From Treponema sp. (lineage in GTDB: Bacteria > Spirochaetota > Spirochaetia > Treponematales > Breznakiellaceae), in contig WRAL01000103.1 in the NCBI GenBank assembly GCA_009780285.1, positions 1-5,966 on the forward strand: a stretch of DNA of 5,966 nt, given 5' to 3'. A model generated the notes under the pieces. The model did not search any database and was not told the DNA's origin. It worked only from the letters and a program-made list of their open reading frames with translations. Position 1 is the stretch's first letter; each line of letters starts with the position of its first letter. Below, in pieces: positions 1 to 5,966 of the stretch. The translations under genes were made by a program, and so were the position numbers.

Positions 1-105
1 GAGGGGCTTTTGCTCGGCGTGAACTGCTACAAGGGAAGCCTTACCTGCGAGGAAGTGGCGCAGGACTTTGGAATGGCCTACACCCCATTGAAGGGTCTTT
101 TGTAG
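1..105 (+). CDS. ald: Alanine dehydrogenase, C-terminal end only (probable)
   Basis: An open frame enters from the left edge and stops at TAG 103-105, leaving 34 residues. The stretch GVNCYKGSLTCEEVAQDFGM followed by AYTPL resembles the C-terminus of alanine dehydrogenases, where a 'G-N-x-Y-x-G-x-(V/L)-T' segment is followed by a helix 'VA..(F/L)G' and 'YTPL'. The family converts L-alanine and NAD+ to pyruvate, ammonia and NADH in the cytoplasm. The catalytic and nucleotide-binding parts lie outside the window, so no active-site residue can be checked and the call rests on this short match. The position just upstream of an ornithine-oxidation operon that releases alanine supports the call and suggests the enzyme disposes of that alanine. 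A 94-base gap with a hairpin separates it from ord, so it need not share the transcript. Confidence 0.68.
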   Translation, partial: EGLLLGVNCYKGSLTCEEVAQDFGMAYTPLKGLL

Positions 106-120
106 TCTTTCTTTTTGTGG

Positions 121-163
121 GCGGCCGCGCGGATCGATGCCGCGCGGCCGCGCATGTTTGTTC
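121..163 (+). terminator. GC-rich hairpin between ald and ord; possible terminator or attenuator
   Basis: Bases 121-132 (GCGGCCGCGCGG) pair perfectly with 140-151 (CCGCGCGGCCGC), giving a 12-bp stem with the 7-base loop ATCGATG. It begins 15 bases after the ald stop codon. The sequence that follows (152-163) is only moderately T-rich (GCATGTTTGTTC), so as an intrinsic terminator it is imperfect. It could partly terminate the ald transcript, act as an attenuator or protect an RNA end. The stem itself is certain; its function is inferred. Confidence 0.5.
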
Positions 164-173
164 TATATATATA
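164..173 (+). promoter_or_regulatory. AT-rich TATATATATA tract upstream of ord; possible -10 region
   Basis: An alternating TA run stands out between the GC hairpin and the ord ribosome binding site. It could serve as a -10 element for a promoter starting the ord operon within about 30 bases of the start codon. No recognisable -35 element sits 16-18 bases upstream, where the sequence is the GC stem. Either an activator or an alternative sigma factor would be needed, or this is not a promoter. Confidence 0.25.
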
Positions 174-185
174 CCACGATTTTGC

Positions 186-191
186 AAGGAG
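186..191 (+). promoter_or_regulatory. Ribosome binding site that sets the ord start
   Basis: AAGGAG lies 8 bases before the ATG at 200. This favours that start over the in-frame ATG at 137, which lies inside the hairpin loop region and has no comparable site in front of it. Confidence 0.8.
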
Positions 192-199
192 TTGCGCGT

Positions 200-1264
200 A
201 TGGAAAACGTAAAAGTTGCGCTGTGGGGTTTCGGCGCTATGGGTTCCGGCATGGCGAGAATGCTGCTGGAAAAAAGGGGCGTGGATATTGTCGGGGTTTG
301 CGACGCGCACCCTGAGCGCGTGGGAAAAAGCCTTTACGCGGCGCTGGGAGTCGAGCGCGCCGGGCGCGCGGAGGTGATTATCACGGATAAAATCGCCGAG
401 GCGCTCGTAAAAGGCCGTTGCGACGTCTGCATGATCGCCACGGATTCTTTTGTAAAAAAGGTTTTCGATAAAATAAAATTCGCGCTTGAGCAAGGCGCAA
501 ACGTTATCACTATCGCCGAGGAGATGAGCTATCCAAAGGCGCAAAGCCCGGAGCTTGCCTTGGAAATGGACAAGATCGCAAAGGCCAACGGGGTAAGCGT
601 TTTGGGAACCGGCATTAATCCCGGCCTTGCGATGGATCTTCTGGCGGTCTGCCTTTCCGGCGCGATGACTCGCGTTGACGGCGTTTTATGCCGCAGGGTA
701 AACAGCCTTTCCCCTTTTGGCGAGACCGTTATGGAAGAGCAGGGCGTGGGCATTTCCGTCGAGGCTTTTGAAAAAGGCGCGAAAAGCGGCGCCCTTGCCG
801 GGCACGTTGGTTTCGCCGAATCCATCGGCATGATTTCCGACGCGCTTGGCCTTGGCGTAGAGCGATTCGAGCAGCAGATGGAGCCAATCGTAACGAAGGT
901 CGATCGCGTCGCGCCGCACGGCAGCGCAAAGGCCGGCAACGTGGCCGGCATCAACATGAGCGGTCAGGGCTACAAGGGCGCGAAAAAAATTATCACGATG
1001 GAACACCCGCAGCAGATCGAGCCGGAAACCGAGGGCGTTTTTACCGGCGACTACATCGAGCTTTCCGGCGAGCCGGCGATTAGTATGCAAATAAAGCCTG
1101 AGATTTCAGGCGGGCTTGGAACGATAGCGATGGCGGTAAACTGCATCCCGCACGTGATCAACGCGCGCGCCGGCCTGCGCACGATGATAGACATTCCGGT
1201 TCCGCGCGCGATCATGGGCGATTTTAGGGATTGCGTGGATCCTGACAAAAAAATCGTGAGGTAA
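200..1264 (+). CDS. ord: 2,4-diaminopentanoate dehydrogenase
   Basis: A 354-residue cytoplasmic enzyme that oxidatively deaminates (2R,4S)-2,4-diaminopentanoate to 2-amino-4-ketopentanoate and ammonia, reducing NAD(P)+. This is the middle step of ornithine oxidation. The N-terminus starts with a Rossmann strand and a GxGxxG-type loop (GFGAMG, residues 10-15). An acidic residue at the end of the second strand (D35, in VGVCDAHPE) fits NAD binding. This half resembles dihydrodipicolinate reductases. A conserved-looking GTGINPG segment (136-142) marks the junction with the catalytic domain, and the C-terminus has a glycine-rich SGGLGT stretch (303-308) followed by a hydrophobic helix. The start at 200 gives the family-like N-terminus MENVKVALWGFGAMG and has its own ribosome binding site; the longer frame from 137 adds 21 unfamily-like residues. 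ortA begins 3 bases after the stop. The call rests on sequence pattern plus the adjacent ortAB and oraSE genes. Confidence 0.92.
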   Translation: MENVKVALWGFGAMGSGMARMLLEKRGVDIVGVCDAHPERVGKSLYAALGVERAGRAEVIITDKIAEALVKGRCDVCMIATDSFVKKVFDKIKFALEQGANVITIAEEMSYPKAQSPELALEMDKIAKANGVSVLGTGINPGLAMDLLAVCLSGAMTRVDGVLCRRVNSLSPFGETVMEEQGVGISVEAFEKGAKSGALAGHVGFAESIGMISDALGLGVERFEQQMEPIVTKVDRVAPHGSAKAGNVAGINMSGQGYKGAKKIITMEHPQQIEPETEGVFTGDYIELSGEPAISMQIKPEISGGLGTIAMAVNCIPHVINARAGLRTMIDIPVPRAIMGDFRDCVDPDKKIVR

Positions 1265-1267
1265 AGG

Positions 1268-1570
1268 ATGGCGGAAAAAGGCGCCTGGGCGCGAATTAAA
1301 AAAACGGTTTTGCAAAGCGGCGAGCGCGCGGACAGACTGCCGGAGGAAACGCGCGGCGTACCTTTTGTGATGTGGGTAAAGGGTAGCCTTGTCGCGCCGG
1401 GCGAAATCGGCGAGGAAGTTACCGTGCTTACGAAATCCGGCCGCCTTGAATCCGGCGAGCTTGTCGAGATTAATCCCTTCTATAATATTGGCTACGGCGA
1501 GCATGTCGAGCAGCTTAGGCGCATTGGGGACGATGCGAGGGAAATTCTTTTTGGGGAGGCGCGCGCATGA
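1268..1570 (+). CDS. ortA: 2-amino-4-ketopentanoate thiolase, alpha (small) subunit
   Basis: A 100-residue protein, about the usual length for OrtA. With OrtB it forms the thiolase that cleaves 2-amino-4-ketopentanoate with CoA to acetyl-CoA and alanine. Family-like features are the N-terminal 'GxWxxIxKxVLxxGERA' pattern, then LPEETRGVPFVMWVKG (residues 24-39), a beta-rich middle 'GEEVTVLTKSGR', the segment LVEINPFYNIGYGEH (65-79) and the closing 'REILFGE'. The role of this subunit in catalysis is not evident from its sequence; no cofactor motif is seen. GAGG at 1258-1261, inside the end of ord, lies 6 bases before the ATG and acts as ribosome binding site. The last four bases overlap the start of ortB (ATGA), consistent with coupled translation of the two subunits. 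Confidence 0.9.
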   Translation: MAEKGAWARIKKTVLQSGERADRLPEETRGVPFVMWVKGSLVAPGEIGEEVTVLTKSGRLESGELVEINPFYNIGYGEHVEQLRRIGDDAREILFGEARA

Positions 1571-2985
1571 GCGAAAAAGATATGAGCTATGCGGCGGTTC
1601 TTGCGCGCAAGGGCGATATTATCAAGGCTTCCGCCGGCATCGATTTTGCCCAGTTCGAGCGCGGCGCGCTTTCTTTTGACTACGAAGGAATGCTTGCCAG
1701 CACGGGTTTTGACATAAAGACTGTGGAATCCGTTCAGCGCGATGTTTCCGTCGGCGCGACTCCTGTCATCGAGCTTAGAAATATGACGGCGCTTGCGCGG
1801 GCCTTTGCTCAGGCCGGGAAGGGCGCGCGCATTTTTATCAAGGACGAGGCGGCGAACCCTTCCGGCAGTTTTAAGGACCGGCGCGCTTCGATGGCGGCCT
1901 ACCAAGCGAAAAAGCTCGGCTATAAAGGCGTGATCGCGGCGACGAGCGGAAACTTCGGCGCGGCGGTGGCAAGCCAGGCGGCGGCGCGCGGGCTCAAGTG
2001 CATTATCGTTCAGGAATGCTACGATTCGCGCATGGTCGGCCAGCCGGAAATTATCGAAAAGGCGCGCAAATGCGAGGCTTTCGGCGCGGAGGTCGTGCAG
2101 ACCACGGTCGGGCCGGAATTGTTTTACCAGTCTTTAAGGCTTCTGGAGGAAACCGGTTTTTTCAGCGCCTCGCTTTATTCGCCTTTTGGAATCCTTGGCA
2201 TGGAAACTTTAGGCTTTGAACTTGCGCGGCAGATGAAAGAGCGCACGGGAAAATTTCCTGACGCGGTTGTCGCCACACATGCAGGCGGCGGCAATGTTAC
2301 CGGAACGGCGCGCGGGCTTGCCAAGGCCGGTTGCGCGACGCAGGTTATCGGCGCCTCGGTGAATCTTGAAGGGCTTCACATGGCTTCGGACCGCGCCTTT
2401 AATCGCAAAAGTTTTACCACCGGGCATACAGGCTTTGGCGTTCCTTTCGCGATGTGGCCGGATCGCAGCGACGTCCCGCGCAGCGCGGCGCGCCCGCTTC
2501 GCTATCTGGATCGCTACGTTACGGTAAGCCAGGGCGAGGTTTTTTACATGACGGAACTTCTTGCAAGCCTCGAAGGGCTTGAGCGCGGCCCGGCCGGAAA
2601 TACGTCGCTTGCCGCAGCCTTTGCGCTTGCGCAGGAGATGGACGCGGATCAAACGATAGTGGTGCAGGAAACCGAATACACCGGCGCCGGTAAGCATGTT
2701 CAGCCGCAGCTTTCCTTCGCAATTGCAAACGGCATCGAGGTTTTTTCCGGCGATCCAAAGGACGAGATTCCCGGCCGGAATATCGTTCTGCCAAAAACGC
2801 CCGGGCAGATGCGCGCGAGCGAGGTTGACTTGGGAAAATTGCGCAGGTCGCTTATTGCGACGGCGGTACAAGGCTGCGCGAAAAAGGTAGAGGATTACGA
2901 CATTCAGTTTCTGGCGGCGGAAACTCGGCTTGGAGCCGAAAAAGTTTGTAAAATTATTGACGAGATTACAGGAGGCAACGAATGA
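1567..2985 (+). CDS. ortB: 2-amino-4-ketopentanoate thiolase, beta (PLP) subunit
   Basis: A 472-residue PLP enzyme of the threonine synthase/cysteine synthase fold (fold type II). It is the catalytic subunit of the thiolase that makes acetyl-CoA and alanine (D-alanine in the characterised clostridial enzyme) from 2-amino-4-ketopentanoate. The PLP lysine is K103 in NPSGSFKDRRAS. TSGNFGAAVA (127-136) is the asparagine loop that contacts the PLP ring. HAGGGNVTGTARG (238-250) is the glycine-rich phosphate-binding loop. Threonine synthase shares these motifs, but pairing with ortA, the length and the position between ord and oraS settle the assignment. The ATG overlaps the ortA stop in ATGA and has GGGGAGG at 1553-1559, 7 bases upstream. 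The end overlaps oraS in the same way. No truncation or missing PLP motif is seen. Confidence 0.92.
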   Translation: MSEKDMSYAAVLARKGDIIKASAGIDFAQFERGALSFDYEGMLASTGFDIKTVESVQRDVSVGATPVIELRNMTALARAFAQAGKGARIFIKDEAANPSGSFKDRRASMAAYQAKKLGYKGVIAATSGNFGAAVASQAAARGLKCIIVQECYDSRMVGQPEIIEKARKCEAFGAEVVQTTVGPELFYQSLRLLEETGFFSASLYSPFGILGMETLGFELARQMKERTGKFPDAVVATHAGGGNVTGTARGLAKAGCATQVIGASVNLEGLHMASDRAFNRKSFTTGHTGFGVPFAMWPDRSDVPRSAARPLRYLDRYVTVSQGEVFYMTELLASLEGLERGPAGNTSLAAAFALAQEMDADQTIVVQETEYTGAGKHVQPQLSFAIANGIEVFSGDPKDEIPGRNIVLPKTPGQMRASEVDLGKLRRSLIATAVQGCAKKVEDYDIQFLAAETRLGAEKVCKIIDEITGGNE

Positions 2986-3359
2986 AACGCGCGGATGATT
3001 ATGGCCTGCGCCGGAAAAAACTGGAAGGATTGAGCGACGAGCAACTGAAAGCGCGTTTTTGGGAATTAGCCGAGCGCGTCGTCGATCCGCTTTTGAAGAT
3101 GGGCCATGAATATACCTCGCCCTCGATCGAGCGCTCGGTGCTTTTGCGCATGGGTTTTTCCTCCGTGGAAGTGAAGCCCATTGTCGATGGCGCCCTTCAA
3201 AGAAGTCTTTTGGGACACGGCGCGGGGAACATTGTCTACAAGCTGTCGAATGCAAAAAATATTAGCATTCGGGAAGCAGGCCTTGCGTTGGCGGAAGGCA
3301 AATTTTGGGAAGACGTCGAAGGCTTTTTCGGCGCGGCTCCCGCGAAGGAGGCAAACTAA
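2982..3359 (+). CDS. oraS: D-ornithine 4,5-aminomutase, small subunit S
   Basis: A 125-residue, mostly helical protein, close to the length known for OraS (about 120 residues). It pairs with OraE in the adenosylcobalamin/PLP-dependent enzyme that moves the terminal amino group of D-ornithine to C4, giving 2,4-diaminopentanoate. Family-like segments are the N-terminal 'RADDY..RR..L..LSDEQLKARFWELAE', the central SIERSVLLRMGFSS (48-61) and GHGAGNIVYKL (78-88). It has no cofactor-binding motif of its own, as expected for the structural subunit. An ideal AGGAGG at 2970-2975, within the end of ortB, lies 6 bases before the ATG, and the ATG overlaps the ortB stop (ATGA). Its stop codon TAA shares one base with the oraE start, fitting the equal amounts needed for the S-E assembly. 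Confidence 0.93.
   Translation: MKRADDYGLRRKKLEGLSDEQLKARFWELAERVVDPLLKMGHEYTSPSIERSVLLRMGFSSVEVKPIVDGALQRSLLGHGAGNIVYKLSNAKNISIREAGLALAEGKFWEDVEGFFGAAPAKEAN
3345..3351 (+). promoter_or_regulatory. Ribosome binding site that sets the oraE start
   Basis: AAGGAGG lies inside the end of oraS, 7 bases before the ATG at 3359. It decides against the longer in-frame ATG at 3305, which would add 18 arginine-rich residues encoded within oraS and has no clear site in front of it. Confidence 0.85.
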
Positions 3360-5560
3360 TGGAGCGCCTGGATAAAAACGAAAAACTAGACGTGCGCGAA
3401 ATATTGAAGGACCTTGAAAACTACCGGCCCAAGCGCAAGGGCTGGACTTGGCGCAAGCCGGCGCCGAACCTCAAGCTGGGGAATTTTACCTACAAGGACG
3501 CTTCGCAGCCATTAAAGCAAAGCCTGGGGCTTCTTACCGCGCATAACTTCGACAACATCGATCCGCAGCCCATGCCGGTGATAACCACGGAAATCGCTTC
3601 GGGGCGCTTTGAGGATGACATTAGGCGCATGCGCATGGTCGCCTGGCATGGAGCCGATCACATAATGGTGATTCGAACCGCCGGCCAAAGCCATTTCGAC
3701 GGCCTTATCGAAGGCACGCCGCAGGGAATTGGCGGGGTTCCGGTTTCGAGAAAGCAGGTGCGCGCGCAAAGAAAGGCGCTGGACGCAATCGAGGAGGAAG
3801 TCGGCCGGCCGATAAACTATCACTCATACGTAAGCGGAGTCGCCGGGCCTGAAGTTGCGGTTATGTTTGCCGAAGAAGGCGTGAACGGCGCGCACCAGGA
3901 TCCGCAGTACAATGTTATTTATCGTAACATTAACATGCTGCGCTCGTTCGTTGATGCCTGCGAATCCAAAAAGATTCTTGCCTATGGAAAAATGGCGCAG
4001 ATCGACGGAGCGCACAACGCAAACGCCACGGCGCGCGACGCATGGAAAGTAATGCCGGAACTTATGGTCCAACATGCGATCAATTCGATTTTTTCCTATA
4101 AGGTCGGGATTCCCAAGGACCTGATCTGCCTTTCCACGGTTCCGCCTTCCGCGACGCCGGCTCCATGCCTTTACTACGATCTGCCCTACGCGATTGCGCT
4201 AAGGGATCTCTTCAGCGAGTACCGTATGCGCGCGCAAATGAACACAAAGTATATTGAGTCATCCACGCGCGATGCCACGGTAACGCATGTCATGAACATG
4301 CTTATTTCCAAGCTGACCGGCGCGGACATTCAGTCAACAATTACGCCGGACGAAGGGCGAAACGTGCCTTGGCATATTTACAACATAGAGGCTTGCGATA
4401 CGGCCAAGCAAACTTTGGTTGGCCTTGACGGCCTTATGGAAATGGTCGAGCTTAAAAGCTCGGGCCCCTTGCGCGAGAAGGCGCGCGAGCTTAAAGAGCG
4501 CGCGGTGCTTTTTATGGAAGAAATCCTTGAAATGGGCGGTTACTTTACCGCCGTCGAGGAAGGCTTTTTCGTGGATTCCGGCGAGTACCCGGAGCGCAAT
4601 GGCGACGGCATCGTAAGAAAGGCCGACACCGGAGTTGGCGCTAATACCGTTATCAAGCGCGAAAGCGACTACATGGCGCCTGTTACCGCGCATTACGGCT
4701 ACAACAATGTCGCGCAGTACGATAAAGGCGCCGTGGAAAATCCCGCGTCCCTGATCGGCGGCTGCACTTTTGAAAAGCCTGAAAAAATAATTTTTATCGA
4801 CGAGCTTGACGATCAGGACAATGTGTACGTGCGCATGGACGAAAACGAGCAATACCGATCCGGCGATATTCTAAAGCCGGAAATGGAATGGCTTGCCGAC
4901 GGCGTTGTGCATGTTACCATGTTTTTCCCCGTGGAAAAGCGCGTGGCCGAAGCCGCCGCGCTGGAAGCCGGACGAAAAATGAATTTGCAGGAAGTCGAGG
5001 TGATAAGCCGCGAGGTTTTGCAGGAAGCCGAAGGAACGCGCGTGGAGATAAAAGGCCGCGTGCCTTTTTCCCTTGATATGGGTAAGCTGGAAATTCCCCG
5101 TGATCCGGATGTTCTAGGCGACGACGAAATCCGCGCGGCCATAGAAAGAAAGCCTATGATCGTGGTTTGCGGAACGGTCGGCGAGGACGAGCATTCGGTT
5201 GGCCTGCGCGAGGTGATTGACATTAAGCATGGCGGCATAGAAAAGTACGGCATAACCGTGCATTATCTTGGCACTTCCGTTCCCGTCGAAAAACTTATTG
5301 ACGCGGCCATTGAACTAAACGCAGACGCGATGCTGGCATCAGTCATCATAAGTCATGATGACATTCATTACAAAAATATTGCCAACATCGATCGCATCGC
5401 GCGGGAAAAAGGCGTGCGCGACAAGCTGATGTTCGCAGCCGGTGGCACGCAAGTTACGCCCGAGCTTGCCGTCCAACACGGCGCCGACGCCGGCTTTGGC
5501 CGCGGATCGAAGGGCGTTCATGTCGCATCGTTTCTTGTAAAGAAGCGCGACGGGCTATAA
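3359..5560 (+). CDS. oraE: D-ornithine 4,5-aminomutase, large subunit E
   Basis: A 733-residue catalytic subunit of adenosylcobalamin- and PLP-dependent D-ornithine 4,5-aminomutase, full length for the family. The larger N-terminal part (roughly residues 60-480) corresponds to the barrel that holds PLP and substrate. The C-terminal part (about 598-733) is the B12-binding Rossmann domain. It shows the base-off/His-on motif DxHxxG as DEHSVG, with D610, H612 and G615, followed by GTSVP (639-643) and AAGGTQ (693-698), the other cobalamin-contact loops. K623 lies 11 residues after the cobalt-ligand histidine. That is the same spacing as H618 and K629 in the C. sticklandii enzyme, where the lysine holds PLP as a Schiff base from the Rossmann domain. 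Both cofactor residues are therefore present and the enzyme looks functional. The start overlaps the oraS stop by one base (TAATG). A strong terminator begins 18 bases after the stop. Confidence 0.96.
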   Translation: MERLDKNEKLDVREILKDLENYRPKRKGWTWRKPAPNLKLGNFTYKDASQPLKQSLGLLTAHNFDNIDPQPMPVITTEIASGRFEDDIRRMRMVAWHGADHIMVIRTAGQSHFDGLIEGTPQGIGGVPVSRKQVRAQRKALDAIEEEVGRPINYHSYVSGVAGPEVAVMFAEEGVNGAHQDPQYNVIYRNINMLRSFVDACESKKILAYGKMAQIDGAHNANATARDAWKVMPELMVQHAINSIFSYKVGIPKDLICLSTVPPSATPAPCLYYDLPYAIALRDLFSEYRMRAQMNTKYIESSTRDATVTHVMNMLISKLTGADIQSTITPDEGRNVPWHIYNIEACDTAKQTLVGLDGLMEMVELKSSGPLREKARELKERAVLFMEEILEMGGYFTAVEEGFFVDSGEYPERNGDGIVRKADTGVGANTVIKRESDYMAPVTAHYGYNNVAQYDKGAVENPASLIGGCTFEKPEKIIFIDELDDQDNVYVRMDENEQYRSGDILKPEMEWLADGVVHVTMFFPVEKRVAEAAALEAGRKMNLQEVEVISREVLQEAEGTRVEIKGRVPFSLDMGKLEIPRDPDVLGDDEIRAAIERKPMIVVCGTVGEDEHSVGLREVIDIKHGGIEKYGITVHYLGTSVPVEKLIDAAIELNADAMLASVIISHDDIHYKNIANIDRIAREKGVRDKLMFAAGGTQVTPELAVQHGADAGFGRGSKGVHVASFLVKKRDGL

Positions 5561-5578
5561 GCCGCGCGATTGTTCCGT

Positions 5579-5620
5579 CCCGAATCAGCGCAGCTCGCGC
5601 TGGTTCGGGGCTTGTTTTTT
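5579..5620 (+). terminator. Rho-independent terminator after oraE
   Basis: Bases 5579-5591 (CCCGAATCAGCGC) pair with 5597-5609 (GCGCTGGTTCGGG) in a 13-bp stem with one T-G wobble (5585/5603) and a 5-base loop AGCTC. CTTG and then a run of six T (5615-5620) follow. Stem, loop and T-tract are all typical of an intrinsic terminator on the + strand. It lies between oraE and the mutL-like gene, so it should end or reduce the ord-oraE transcript before that gene. Confidence 0.85.
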
Positions 5621-5643
5621 ATTAGGATCATTCAGGTGCAAGC

Positions 5644-5966
5644 ATGAAAGTAGATTTGTTCGTCGCGGAAATCGGCTCGACGACAACTGTTGTCAATGCG
5701 CTTAATGGCATTGGCTCTTCCCCTGCCTTTGTCGGGCAAGGGCAGGCGCCGACAACGGTTACAAGCGAAAACGGCGTTATTGACGGCCTTAATCAAGCGA
5801 TACACAATATGCGCGAAGCGCTCGGCGTAGATAACATTTCCTGTGAAAAAATGTTCGCAACTTCAAGCGCGGCCGGCGGACTTCGCATGACCGTTCACGG
5901 GCTTGTTTTTGACATGACGCTAAAGGCCGCGCGCGAGGCGGCGTTGGGAGCCGGCGCCAACTTGCA
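5644..5966 (+). CDS. MutL/GlmL-like protein, N-terminal part; probable B12-mutase maintenance factor
   Basis: A frame from ATG 5644 runs off the right edge after 107 complete codons. The N-terminus MKVDLFVAEIGSTTTVVNA is the phosphate-1 loop of the actin/Hsp70/sugar-kinase ATPase fold. Residues 73-107, from TSSAAGGLRM through AAREAALGAGAN, match the signature of the MutL/GlmL family, typified by the protein encoded between the two glutamate mutase genes. A member of this family follows oraE in clostridial ornithine clusters and is taken to be an ATP-dependent chaperone or reactivating factor for the cobalamin enzyme. That role is inferred from context and, as far as I know, not proven for OraE. 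The ribosome binding site is modest (AGGTG, 5634-5638, 5 bases before the ATG). About three quarters of a typical family member lies outside the window. It is unrelated to the mismatch-repair protein MutL. Confidence 0.85.
   Translation, partial: MKVDLFVAEIGSTTTVVNALNGIGSSPAFVGQGQAPTTVTSENGVIDGLNQAIHNMREALGVDNISCEKMFATSSAAGGLRMTVHGLVFDMTLKAAREAALGAGANL

Noticed and set aside
137..199. In-frame upstream ATG that would extend ord by 21 residues
   Set aside because: The added residues are encoded by the hairpin and the TA tract and do not look like the family's N-terminus. The ATG at 200 has AAGGAG at the right distance.
106..199. Possible B12 riboswitch ahead of the operon, expected because OraE uses adenosylcobalamin
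   Set aside because: The gap is under 100 bases, too short for a cobalamin riboswitch, and contains only a simple hairpin and a TA tract with no B12-box-like sequence.
1567..2985. Threonine synthase as an alternative identity for the ortB gene
   Set aside because: The PLP motifs are shared across fold type II enzymes, but the overlap with ortA and the position between ord and oraS make the thiolase subunit the better call.
2209..3255. Long open frame on the minus strand (348 codons) opposite ortB and oraS
   Set aside because: The translation is rich in Arg, Ala and Lys with no recognisable domain. It lies wholly opposite two well-supported genes; its openness follows from their codon bias.
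3305..3358. In-frame upstream ATG that would extend oraE by 18 residues
   Set aside because: It lies inside oraS, encodes an arginine-rich stretch and lacks a ribosome binding site. The ATG at 3359 has AAGGAGG 7 bases upstream and overlaps the oraS stop.
4334..4852. Open frame on the minus strand (172 codons) opposite oraE
   Set aside because: It lies opposite conserved oraE sequence, is rich in His, Val and Phe without a domain pattern, and is best explained as a shadow frame.
5600..5628. Promoter for the mutL-like gene with -10 TAGGAT at 5623-5628
   Set aside because: The -10 hexamer matches the consensus at only four of six positions, and the region about 17 bases upstream lies in the terminator stem with no good -35.

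Overview
The window holds most of an anaerobic ornithine-oxidation gene cluster, all on the + strand. In order: the tail of a probable alanine dehydrogenase gene (1-105), a 94-base gap with a strong GC hairpin, then ord (200-1264), ortA (1268-1570), ortB (1567-2985), oraS (2982-3359) and oraE (3359-5560). A convincing intrinsic terminator follows oraE. The last gene is the start of a MutL/GlmL-like actin-fold ATPase (5644 to the window end, cut off). The order ord-ortA-ortB-oraS-oraE-mutL-like is the one I know from Clostridium sticklandii and Clostridioides difficile.

The genes form one pathway. OraS/OraE is the adenosylcobalamin- and PLP-dependent D-ornithine 4,5-aminomutase, which makes 2,4-diaminopentanoate. 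Ord oxidatively deaminates this to 2-amino-4-ketopentanoate. OrtA/OrtB then cleaves that product thiolytically with CoA to acetyl-CoA and alanine (D-alanine in the characterised enzyme). The MutL-like protein probably maintains or reactivates the B12 enzyme. The upstream alanine dehydrogenase could, with an alanine racemase, carry the alanine on to pyruvate. Ornithine racemase, which supplies D-ornithine and lies near these genes in clostridia, is not in the window and may lie beyond its right edge.

From ord to oraE the genes are almost fused: a 3-base gap, two ATGA overlaps and one TAATG overlap. Each gene has a good purine-rich ribosome binding site, so the five are surely one transcription unit. 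The two real intergenic gaps (106-199 and 5561-5643) each carry a hairpin.

The organism is probably an amino-acid-fermenting anaerobe. The DNA is moderately GC-rich, with many GCGC runs mixed with A and T runs, which is unlike low-GC Clostridium and suggests another anaerobic lineage. I cannot name the phylum from this window. I see no tRNA, rRNA, mobile element, CRISPR array or B12 riboswitch. The pathway is known; the points of interest are its gene context and the control signals at its two ends.
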